In this document: positions 26,099 through 33,041 of the stretch, one piece after another
How the letters are laid out: every line of letters starts with the position of its first letter
Position numbering within the stretch: the first letter of the stretch is position 1
Source: JACQGD01 sp045628725
GTDB lineage: Bacteria; Patescibacteriota; Saccharimonadia; Saccharimonadales; Saccharimonadaceae
NCBI GenBank assembly: GCA_045628725.1
Contig: JAZQPT010000043.1
Span: 1-41,632, forward strand
Direction of reading: 5' to 3'
DNA: 41,632 bases
The notes under the pieces: generated by a model
Seen by the model: only the letters and a program-made list of their open reading frames with translations
What the model was told of the DNA's origin: nothing
The model's database searches: none
Translations under genes and position numbers: made by a program

Positions 26099-27178
26099 AT
26101 GAGCTTATCTATCGGAATCGTCGGCCTCCCAAATGTCGGCAAATCAACATTGTTCAACGCCCTTACTAACGCGGATATTTTAGCTGCTAACTATCCATTT
26201 GCAACTATTGAACCAAATACTGGTATCGTTCCTGTTCCAGACGACAGGTTGCAAAAACTTGCAAATCTTTATGGGTCGACTAAACTACTGCCAGCAACAG
26301 TTACATTTGTTGATATCGCCGGGCTAGTGGCTGGTGCAAGCCAAGGTGAAGGGCTGGGAAATAAGTTCCTCGCCAACATTCGCCAATGTGATGCAATCGT
26401 CCATATCGTACGAGCATTTGAAAATGATAGCGTTCTGCGTCACGACGAAAGTAAGGTCAACCCTCGCGCCGACATTGATATTATCAATACCGAATTAATA
26501 CTTGCTGACATTCAGACAATCGAAACACGAACAGCTAAACTACATAAAGAGGCTAAAACAAAGCCGGCTGCTCGCGCCCAGCTCGACTACATCAATAGCC
26601 TTCTTAAAGAGCTTCAGGCTGGCACTCCCCTCTCTCAAATCATAGATCTTGACACCGAACTGATTGCCGATTTACACCTACTGACGGCAAAGCCAGTTAT
26701 TTATGCATTCAACATTGACGAAGACACATTAACAGATGATGCCAAAAAGGCTGAACTATCTGCCCTGGTCGCACCTGCCCGAACAATATTTGTATGCGCA
26801 CAGCTAGAGGACGAGATAAAAGGATTAACCCCCGAAGACGCAGGCGAACTATTAGAGAGTTATGGGGTCAAAGAAACTGGACTACAGCAGATGATCCATG
26901 CTGCCTATGACACACTTGGTTTACAAAGTTATCTGACCGCTGGACCAAAAGAAGTTCGCGCATGGACAATCAAACAAGGTGCAACTGCACCGCAAGCAGC
27001 GGGCGTCATACATACTGATTTTGAACGTGGATTCATTGCCGCGCAAATTGTTGATTATGACGATCTGATTACCGCCGGCTCAGAAACCGCTGCCCGTACC
27101 GCTGGTAAAATCCGTACCGAAGGCAAAACCTACGTTATGCAGCCTGGCGATGTTGTTGAATTCCGCTTTAACGTCTAG
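26099..27178 (+). CDS. ychF: Ribosome-binding ATPase YchF (Obg-like GTPase family)
   Basis: 359 residues from the ATG at 26099 (MSLSIGIVGLPNVGKST). The P-loop is GLPNVGKST, switch II region DIAGLVAGASQGEGLG, and NIDE replaces NKxD, the change that makes YchF/OLA1 prefer ATP. A coiled-coil insert (about 125-200) and a C-terminal TGS domain with FNV end complete the usual architecture. It binds ribosomes and is linked to stress responses. A TTG two codons upstream is in frame but less likely. It converges on tlyA. Confidence 0.96.
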   Translation: MSLSIGIVGLPNVGKSTLFNALTNADILAANYPFATIEPNTGIVPVPDDRLQKLANLYGSTKLLPATVTFVDIAGLVAGASQGEGLGNKFLANIRQCDAIVHIVRAFENDSVLRHDESKVNPRADIDIINTELILADIQTIETRTAKLHKEAKTKPAARAQLDYINSLLKELQAGTPLSQIIDLDTELIADLHLLTAKPVIYAFNIDEDTLTDDAKKAELSALVAPARTIFVCAQLEDEIKGLTPEDAGELLESYGVKETGLQQMIHAAYDTLGLQSYLTAGPKEVRAWTIKQGATAPQAAGVIHTDFERGFIAAQIVDYDDLITAGSETAARTAGKIRTEGKTYVMQPGDVVEFRFNV

Positions 27179-27232
27179 GATACTCCATGAATTATCCCAC
27201 ATACGCCTTGGCCGTAGCGCCAGCTTTTAATG

Positions 27233-27955
27233 CTATTTCTTAGTATTCTTTAGTAGGTAAAAACGTTCTTGATTACCCTTTGCGCCCGCGACATCACTAT
27301 CGCGCTTATCCTGAATAATAAAATATTGCTTACTCCACTGTTCAAAGTCGCGCAGAATTTGACGACGAAAGGCATCGTTTTTGATAACACCCTTGTTCAC
27401 CTGATCACGCCCGGCTTCAAATTGAGGCTTTACCATCGCAACAATTTGCGTATCACTGCCGCTAAGGTTGCGAGCAATATGTGGCAAAATCTCTCGTAAA
27501 GAAATAAACGAGACATCCATTACAACAACATCTGGGTTCTCGTCTAGGTAAAAATCACGTATATCCGTCTTCTCATGCAGTTCAATCAGCGGGTGCTTAC
27601 GCAGGCTCGGATGCAACTGATCCGTTCCAACATCAACAGCGTATACTTTTTTTGCTCCATGCTGCAACGAATAGTCAGTAAAACCACCAGTACTGCTACC
27701 TACATCAAGCACAGTTTTGTTCTGAAAGTCCACATTGAGCAATTTGGCGACACTTGCCAGTTTCAGCCCTGCCCTGCCAACATAACGCTCTTTTTCGTTC
27801 AACTTAACATCGTCATTAGGATTCACAAATGTACCCGGTTTTGTAACGGTGCGACCATTGATCGTAACACTTCCTAAGCGAATAGCCCCCTCAGCTTGTG
27901 AACGGGTAGGAACTAATTTTCGCTGAGCTAAATACGCATCAAGTCGTTGTTTCAT
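27233..27955 (-). CDS. tlyA: TlyA-family rRNA 2'-O-methyltransferase
   Basis: 240 residues. An N-terminal S4 RNA-binding domain (1-60, RLDAYLAQRKLVPTRSQAEGAI) is followed by an RrmJ/FtsJ-type methyltransferase domain. SAM motif I is DVGSSTGGF (84-92). The downstream motifs YAVDVG, VVMDVSFISL and MVKPQFEAG are characteristic of TlyA. Family members methylate 16S and 23S rRNA riboses and were historically misnamed haemolysins. It lacks a Shine-Dalgarno sequence, and an extended -10 lies seven bases before the ATG. Confidence 0.93.
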   Translation of the reverse strand: MKQRLDAYLAQRKLVPTRSQAEGAIRLGSVTINGRTVTKPGTFVNPNDDVKLNEKERYVGRAGLKLASVAKLLNVDFQNKTVLDVGSSTGGFTDYSLQHGAKKVYAVDVGTDQLHPSLRKHPLIELHEKTDIRDFYLDENPDVVVMDVSFISLREILPHIARNLSGSDTQIVAMVKPQFEAGRDQVNKGVIKNDAFRRQILRDFEQWSKQYFIIQDKRDSDVAGAKGNQERFYLLKNTKK

Positions 27956-27962
27956 TAAATAT

Positions 27963-27968
27963 ATTATA
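27963..27968 (-). promoter_or_regulatory. Extended -10 for leaderless tlyA
   Basis: TGATATAAT on the minus strand, ending seven bases before the tlyA ATG, so transcription would begin at or one base from the start codon. Confidence 0.6.
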
Positions 27969-28005
27969 TCATAAAATTATGTTTTATAAATATTTTGGAT
28001 ATTTT

Positions 28006-29814
28006 TCACGGATACATTATTCTTTCAACTTCGCGGGTAATATTCGCAATTGCGACGTACGACTGCCCCTTAGTCATAACGGTCATAACATAGGTACCCT
28101 GCGGATGTTTTACAATCGCCGTGTCATGGACGTAATCCCATAAAAATCCTACCTTATCATACACTTTGCCTTTACTTCCGGTAGGAATTCCATATCGATA
28201 CGGGTGAACAGAAAGTGAATGCAACAATCGACTTCGGTACGGTTCTTCGACAATGCTACCGCTATTGAGCCCTACCATATAACGAGACAAGTCAGCTGCT
28301 GTTGTATGATTTGCAATCGTACTCGTAAACGTTGTACCAGTACTGAATCCACGATCATATAAAAACGAGTTGACTACTGGCCGACCCCACTGTGCTAACC
28401 ACTTTTCAGCACACGGGTTCGTCGACGCAATCGTCATACGATCAAAGCAAGTTGAGACAGTCGTATCAAGCATTGGATCACTCCAAGACGTCTCCCCGCG
28501 TTTCATCTTGTCGAAGAGCATTAACGACACAAATAATTTATACGTACTTGCACTAACGGTACTTTCCTCGGCGCGCGTACTTGCCGTCCATCCACCTCCG
28601 TCAATTTGACGAATATCTATACGCACATTTTTTGTTCGTCCTTGCTCAGTAACATACGCCCGGAGACCATCTTGAGTCGCCGTATATTTACTGTTGTATA
28701 TGATACTGGGTTGCACAGTAACAAATTGTGCAGTAATACGAGCCGTTCCCTTACCCTCTAAAATGAACTGCGACAATTGCTCTACGAGAACACCACTGTC
28801 AATTTTTCTTCCAACCTTACCCGTCTCTCGTCCTGTCTCTCGCCCATTCACGATACTGATATCTGTCTGCCCGGCCTCGTCGCCGACTTGTTTATTCATA
28901 TCTGATATATATGTGTTCGCCTTTTCACTATCAACACGCAGCGATGGGCCGCCGGCAGTATTTGTGTCGAGAATCAACCATGAAGCCCTTTCTGTATCTG
29001 TTGGACTGAACTCTACACCACCTGCAATAATCGTCACTGGTCGGTTCAATGCTTGCTCGGCGCGATTTTTAATGACAGAGAACTCTTTCATTGTTCGCTC
29101 CGCAGGGATGTTTTTTGACTGAACAACTATCTGCGTCACCTTTCCGAGTGGCAGCTGAGCGCTGCTCATGACTGTATGAATATGATCTGAGCTAACTTCA
29201 TATCCCGTCTTTTCTGGTGTCGCGACAAGAGTACCGTCTTTAATAGCAAGCCGAGCATTCATAGGAACAGAGCTCAGTTCTTTACTCCGCTCGCCGCTAA
29301 ATCGTTTTAGCACGGTGTCTGTATAATAAACATCGGCATACTCAACCTTTGGCATTTGCCACAGAATCGAAAGTGGAATAAACCGCTGCCAGAATGGATA
29401 ATCAACAAGCTGCGCGATAAGCTGTTCCGTGTTCAGTTCCGCCCCGGCAGATTTAAGTGGATAAGTTGCCTGCTTATCCACAGCTTTAAGGCTGACCTTT
29501 GTTGCATTAAATTTCTCGGTGAGCCGGTTTGCCAGGTCATCATGAGCAGCAAGCGCAACCCGATCAGCGCCAATACTTGCAAATGGCACCGCCCTATCTA
29601 GCGGATACATGAACTGCACGACCAACACACCCCATACAACAAAAAACGCCACCCATATCATCGTACGGTGGCTGCGTTTGGCGGGCATAACTGCGCGGTA
29701 ATACTCTCTTGCGATGAGAGTAATCATACTATTACTCAGTCGTGGTAATCGTTTTTTCGCAACTGTTTTTTGTTTCTTTGCGCCTGCACTACTAGCGCTT
29801 TTTGTTGTAGACAT
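28006..29814 (-). CDS. Membrane-anchored class A beta-lactamase-like serine hydrolase
   Basis: 602 residues. A basic cytoplasmic segment (1-50) and one transmembrane helix (about 51-70) precede the outside part. Residues about 90-370 look like peptidoglycan-binding domains of the type found before L,D-transpeptidases. The C-terminal domain has beta-lactamase/PBP motifs: Ser423-Thr-Tyr-Lys426 (SxxK), Ser464-Thr-Asn466 (SxN) and Lys554-Val-Gly556 in place of KTG. Similar proteins act on the cell wall rather than on antibiotics. A small in-frame repeat, GRETGRETG, lies near residue 324. A -10 six bases before the ATG suggests a leaderless message. Confidence 0.82.
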   Translation of the reverse strand: MSTTKSASSAGAKKQKTVAKKRLPRLSNSMITLIAREYYRAVMPAKRSHRTMIWVAFFVVWGVLVVQFMYPLDRAVPFASIGADRVALAAHDDLANRLTEKFNATKVSLKAVDKQATYPLKSAGAELNTEQLIAQLVDYPFWQRFIPLSILWQMPKVEYADVYYTDTVLKRFSGERSKELSSVPMNARLAIKDGTLVATPEKTGYEVSSDHIHTVMSSAQLPLGKVTQIVVQSKNIPAERTMKEFSVIKNRAEQALNRPVTIIAGGVEFSPTDTERASWLILDTNTAGGPSLRVDSEKANTYISDMNKQVGDEAGQTDISIVNGRETGRETGKVGRKIDSGVLVEQLSQFILEGKGTARITAQFVTVQPSIIYNSKYTATQDGLRAYVTEQGRTKNVRIDIRQIDGGGWTASTRAEESTVSASTYKLFVSLMLFDKMKRGETSWSDPMLDTTVSTCFDRMTIASTNPCAEKWLAQWGRPVVNSFLYDRGFSTGTTFTSTIANHTTAADLSRYMVGLNSGSIVEEPYRSRLLHSLSVHPYRYGIPTGSKGKVYDKVGFLWDYVHDTAIVKHPQGTYVMTVMTKGQSYVAIANITREVERIMYP

Positions 29815-29820
29815 ATATCA

Positions 29821-29826
29821 ATTATA
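29821..29826 (-). promoter_or_regulatory. Extended -10 for leaderless serine hydrolase gene
   Basis: TGGTATAAT on the minus strand ends six bases before the ATG at 29814; a weak TTTGCA lies 16 bases upstream. Confidence 0.6.
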
Positions 29827-29895
29827 CCACTCGTGCTTATCGTGCAAATGAAACCAAGTAGACCAGACCGCATGACTACCTAGATAATAACCGAG

Positions 29896-29932
29896 ATACA
29901 AAACGTGCCCCAGGCAGACACCCAGAGCACGT
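29896..29932 (-). terminator. Terminator after efp
   Basis: Twelve-pair stem with three G-U/T pairs (29903-29914 with 29921-29932) and a six-base loop, followed leftward by TTTTGTAT. It ends the ribosomal/efp transcript 25 bases after the efp stop. Confidence 0.8.
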
Positions 29933-29956
29933 ACACCTACAGATTAGGCAGCAGTA

Positions 29957-30517
29957 CTATTTCTTGCGTTCGCGGTATTCACCAGTAGATGTATCAACAG
30001 AAACAACATCACCTACTTTAATAAATGCAGGTACTTTAATAACAAGGCCTGTTTCAAGTGTTGCGTCTTTTAGGACGCTGCTTGTTGTATCACCTTTAAC
30101 AACATCTTCTGCATACGTCACCGCTAGGTATAGATTCTTTGGTAATTCAACATTAATCACTTTACTATCAAAGAATTGTAAACTTAACTCATCACCCTCT
30201 TTTAGGTATGACGCAGCTACGTCAACAACATCAGCATTCAACTGAAACTGATCAAAGGTAGCTGGGTCCATGAAGTGAAAATCATCACCGTCAGAGTACA
30301 AATACTGAACAGTTTTATTCGTCACTTCAGCGCGTTCAATCTTGTCTTGGCCCTTGAATGTCTTGGGAATGACACTGCCATCAATCAAATTCTTTAATTT
30401 GACGTTTACAATTGATCCGCCGCGGCCCATTACTTTTTGGTTGTAGTCAGTGACGCGATATGGCTTGCCGTCGATCTGACATACGACACCTTTTTTTAGA
30501 TCGGTTGGTTGGTACAT
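29957..30517 (-). CDS. efp: Elongation factor P, arginine-type tip
   Basis: 186 residues, normal length, with the KOW-like N-terminal domain and two OB domains. EF-P relieves ribosome stalling at proline runs. The tip of the first domain, which normally carries Lys34 in PGKG, reads VMGRGG with Arg32 at that place. Arg32 EF-Ps in Pseudomonas and Neisseria are rhamnosylated by EarP; no EarP or EpmA/B is seen here. The C-terminal signature GLVIKVPAFIKVGDVVSVDT is intact. The window encodes many proline-rich surface proteins that would need EF-P. It follows rpsR by 96 bases. Confidence 0.95.
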   Translation of the reverse strand: MYQPTDLKKGVVCQIDGKPYRVTDYNQKVMGRGGSIVNVKLKNLIDGSVIPKTFKGQDKIERAEVTNKTVQYLYSDGDDFHFMDPATFDQFQLNADVVDVAASYLKEGDELSLQFFDSKVINVELPKNLYLAVTYAEDVVKGDTTSSVLKDATLETGLVIKVPAFIKVGDVVSVDTSTGEYRERKK

Positions 30518-30549
30518 GGTAATTATATCTCCGTGTTAATGATTAGAAG

Positions 30550-30613
30550 TTAGTAAATGGTAGATAGCAGTTGATGTCGTAATCGTCACCAACTGCCAAA
30601 TATCATCTACTAA
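30550..30613 (-). other. Imperfect hairpin between rpsR and efp
   Basis: GCAGTTG (30567-30573) pairs with CAACTGC (30590-30596), and GTAGAT (30560-30565) with ATCTAC (30605-30610), separated by an asymmetric bulge. No T tract follows, so it is not a normal terminator; processing site or attenuation element is possible. Confidence 0.35.
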
Positions 30614-30817
30614 TTAGCCTTGTGTTACGAAAGGCATTAGTGCCAAATGACGAGCACGCTTGATAGCAACTGCGAGTTGTCGCTGTTGCTTAGCGCTTAG
30701 GCCAGTCTTTGCGATAGGTTCGATTTGACCGTACATGTTGATAAATCGCTGCAATGTCTTGACGTCTTTGTAGTCAAAATATGCAGGAGTATCTTTTTTA
30801 AATCGTTTCATTGCCAT
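30614..30817 (-). CDS. rpsR: 30S ribosomal protein S18
   Basis: 67 residues, slightly short for S18, with the conserved core FDYKDVKTLQRFI and TGLSAKQQRQLAVAIKRARHLALMP. It pairs with S6 on the 30S platform. No zinc cysteines are present. The ribosome site is AAGGAG. It lies about 110 bases after ssb in the usual rpsF-ssb-rpsR order. Confidence 0.96.
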   Translation of the reverse strand: MAMKRFKKDTPAYFDYKDVKTLQRFINMYGQIEPIAKTGLSAKQQRQLAVAIKRARHLALMPFVTQG

Positions 30818-30925
30818 AATTTAATCTCCTTAAAATTACTTAGTATACATTCAGTGCGAGGCGGAACTGAGGACGAGTGAAGTCTAGAAACCTAACGACG
30901 CAGTGAATGCGGTAAGCGGTTTTAT

Positions 30926-31366
30926 CTAGAAAGGAATCTCAGATAGATCAATCGGTTTGTCGTCGATATCTTCGATTACTACGTCTTTGTTCTTAGTGTT
31001 AGAGCCAGAATTTGAAGGAGCACTTGGTGCAGAACCACCCTCGCCACCAGGCCCGTCTAGGAAGGTGACGTCAAATGCGACAACCTCTACCTTTGAACGT
31101 TTTTTGCCAGATTCTTTGTCATCCCAGCTATCTTGGCGCAATCGTCCCTGTACTAAACAGCGACGACCTTTGCTAAGGTACTGAGCAACTAATTCACCGG
31201 TCTTTTCCCATGCTGTAACATCAAAGAAGTCAGCTTGGTCATCCTGTGTTCCGCGGTCAACAGCTAGGCTAAAGCTTGTAACTGTCTTGCCGCTTGGTGT
31301 CGTACGTGTTTCTGGATCGCGTGTTAGGCGTCCCATCAACATTACTTGGTTAATTCCTCGTGCCAT
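30926..31366 (-). CDS. ssb: Single-stranded DNA-binding protein
   Basis: 146 residues. An N-terminal OB fold (NQVMLMGRLTRDPETR to about residue 105), a Gly/Ser/Asn-rich linker and an acidic tip ending DLSEIPF, the partner-binding tail. It protects single-stranded DNA in replication and repair. It lies 26 bases after rpsF and before rpsR, the classical arrangement. Confidence 0.97.
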   Translation of the reverse strand: MARGINQVMLMGRLTRDPETRTTPSGKTVTSFSLAVDRGTQDDQADFFDVTAWEKTGELVAQYLSKGRRCLVQGRLRQDSWDDKESGKKRSKVEVVAFDVTFLDGPGGEGGSAPSAPSNSGSNTKNKDVVIEDIDDKPIDLSEIPF

Positions 31367-31392
31367 CTCCCTATTCCCTCTCTCTTTAGTTC

Positions 31393-31788
31393 TTATTCTT
31401 CGTCGCGTGAACCACGTGAGTCACGTGAATCTCGTGAGTCGCGTGAATCTTGTGCGTCGTTGCTTGCTTGACGTTTCTTGTCTTCGGCGATGAGCGCACG
31501 GCCCTTTTCGTCAACAGTAACGAGCAAGTAACGGAGTACTTCATCAGTAATGTTCAATGTATTGCTAATCTTTAGTGGCGCATCGCTTGGAAGCTTTACG
31601 TCCATGTATACATACACTGCAAAATCTTCTTTGTTGATTTTGTATGCAAGTTTTTTCTTGCCCCAATTGTCTTCTTTGACAATTTCACCGTTTGCACTCG
31701 CGATAATATCTCGCACCTTTTTAAGAGGTGTTTCAATATCAGCCTCGAGGTCAGGGTGGATCAGAACAGTTAGTTCATATTCTTTCAC
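31393..31788 (-). CDS. rpsF: 30S ribosomal protein S6 with a charged repeat tail
   Basis: 131 residues. S6 fold with YELTVLIHPDLEADI at the start and NWGKKKLAYKI in the middle. The GTG start at 31788 is supported by GGAGG five bases before it. After residue 109 the protein carries a tail of Asp-Ser-Arg repeats (DSRDSRDSRDSRGSRD) that is not part of ordinary S6. The first gene of rpsF-ssb-rpsR; its leader contains a palindrome described separately. Confidence 0.96.
   Translation of the reverse strand: MKEYELTVLIHPDLEADIETPLKKVRDIIASANGEIVKEDNWGKKKLAYKINKEDFAVYVYMDVKLPSDAPLKISNTLNITDEVLRYLLVTVDEKGRALIAEDKKRQASNDAQDSRDSRDSRDSRGSRDEE
31404..31457 (-). repeat. Nine-base tandem repeat encoding the S6 tail
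   Basis: Six tandem nine-base units around the core CGTGA, inside rpsF, encoding repeated Ser-Arg-Asp. The copies vary at one to three positions. Confidence 0.8.
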
Positions 31789-31817
31789 TAGGTCCTCCTT
31801 CGGAATCCGTTGTGGAT

Positions 31818-31836
31818 GCTTATACCAGGTATAAGC
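31818..31836 (-). promoter_or_regulatory. Palindrome in rpsF leader, possible S6:S18 autoregulatory site
   Basis: A perfect nine-base inverted repeat around one central base (GCTTATACC/GGTATAAGC) lies between the -10 and the rpsF start. As RNA it can form a hairpin with a CCUGG loop. It may be an operator or a ribosomal-protein binding leader. Confidence 0.5.
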
Positions 31837-31854
31837 TGAGTTAATAACCTTTGT

Positions 31855-31860
31855 ATTATA
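31855..31860 (-). promoter_or_regulatory. -10 box of the rpsF operon
   Basis: TATAAT on the minus strand, about 67 bases before the rpsF GTG, predicts a leader near 60 bases. The -35 is weak. Confidence 0.55.
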
Positions 31861-32006
31861 CCGTATATCTCTGTAAAAAGCTACAGTACTATTGCAACTT
31901 CACTGTAGTTATGCTGTAATATTCATCATTTTTTGCCAGTCTACGACTCCAACAGGACTTCGTTCGAGAAGTCGCTTCGTTTTGCAGTGGAATTAACCAG
32001 AAATGA

Positions 32007-32061
32007 AAAGAGTCCGTCTGGACCAAGCTGCCTATGTAGGCGGACTCTTTCCAGACGGACT
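32007..32061 (-). terminator. Terminator of the SDR gene, with two competing stems
   Basis: Stem 1 pairs 32051-32061 with 32011-32021 (11 perfect pairs). Stem 2 pairs 32041-32050 with 32007-32016 (10 perfect pairs). They share the same 3' arm region, so only one can form at a time. A TCTTTTC tract follows leftward. Confidence 0.65.
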
Positions 32062-32078
32062 ATATCCCGTCAATCTAA

Positions 32079-32912
32079 CTATGTTGCTCGCGAGATTACG
32101 AGCCCCTCTTGAACATCACCGACCCACACCCGAACAATAGATTGAACAGGCGAACGCAGCCAGCGAATCACACGAACCCTTCGAGGAGCGACAATGATGC
32201 TTGACCGCTTGACCATCGCTCGTACGAGTGCATCGATTGCAACGTCCTCGTCGACAACTTGGTGAATCAGTCGCAGCAGTCGCCGGCCCATTATCCATTT
32301 CGCAGCCGGACTATCAAACTTCTTGGTCATCTCATTATCGAGCTGACTGTAGTAGGCCACTCCTACACGGTGACCTGTACCCTTCAGTTCGATCTGCAAC
32401 GTATTGCCCAGCGCCGACACGGCACTCTTCGATGCACTGTACCCACCCATCAACGGCAAGTTGACATCTGCGGCGAGCGAGGAGGTCACGATCATGTAGC
32501 CATTGTCATTGAGAAAATGATAGGCTGCACGAATCGTATGGAACGTCCCTAGCACATTGACGTTGATCGACTTCTCGAATGCCGTATCGTCAGCGTCATA
32601 CGACGAATGACCAATGAGCGGTTCTTCGATCGCAATGCCAGCATTCGCAACGACAACATCGAAGCCTCCAAGCTCTGACGCCAGAGACTCGATAACCGTT
32701 GCAACCTGATGCTTGTTGCCAATATCGCATTGACGATACGGAACACTACCACATTCAGTTGCTACAGATTTGACCGCCGCAGGGTTGATGTCAATCAGCG
32801 CAACTTTTGCACCGGACTGCGTCAAACGTATAGCCAGGGATCTTCCGATGCCACTTCCTCCTCCTGTGATGAGCACGCGCAAACCTATGACATTGTTGTC
32901 TCGGTTGAACAT
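32079..32912 (-). CDS. Short-chain dehydrogenase/reductase
   Basis: 277 residues. NAD(P)-binding TGGGSGIG (16-23), Asp41 after the second strand (favouring NAD), NAG (90-92) and catalytic Ser144/145, Tyr158 and Lys162 in YSASK. The substrate is not predictable. The gene is about 55-60% G+C in sampled rows, well above its neighbours, and stands alone with an AT-rich consensus promoter, a strong ribosome site (GGAGGA) and its own terminator. This suggests acquisition by transfer. The C-terminal part (about 215-277) is Arg/Val-rich and may associate with membrane. Confidence 0.9.
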   Translation of the reverse strand: MFNRDNNVIGLRVLITGGGSGIGRSLAIRLTQSGAKVALIDINPAAVKSVATECGSVPYRQCDIGNKHQVATVIESLASELGGFDVVVANAGIAIEEPLIGHSSYDADDTAFEKSINVNVLGTFHTIRAAYHFLNDNGYMIVTSSLAADVNLPLMGGYSASKSAVSALGNTLQIELKGTGHRVGVAYYSQLDNEMTKKFDSPAAKWIMGRRLLRLIHQVVDEDVAIDALVRAMVKRSSIIVAPRRVRVIRWLRSPVQSIVRVWVGDVQEGLVISRAT

Positions 32913-33011
32913 ATTTTCCTCCAGGTGAGCTGGTAGTCCATTCGAAAAGACTATCCATAGAAATAAAACAGGTTCCTCTCGCTACTCTGGTGAGCGGAGA
33001 GATTATTTATT

Positions 33012-33040
33012 ATTATAACGAATTACTATCAAAAAGTCAA
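33012..33040 (-). promoter_or_regulatory. Promoter of the SDR gene
   Basis: TTGACT (33035-33040), 17 bases, TATAAT (33012-33017). It begins just after the ftsK stop codon and predicts a leader of about 90 bases. Confidence 0.75.
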
Positions 33041-33041
33041 G

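Noticed and set aside
25921..26157. Minus-strand frame starting inside ychF
   Set aside because: Its N-terminus is simply the antisense of the conserved YchF P-loop, a common false call.
31404..31457. Possible CRISPR or non-coding tandem repeat
   Set aside because: The nine-base units have no spacers and are in frame within rpsF. No CRISPR array or cas gene was seen in the window.
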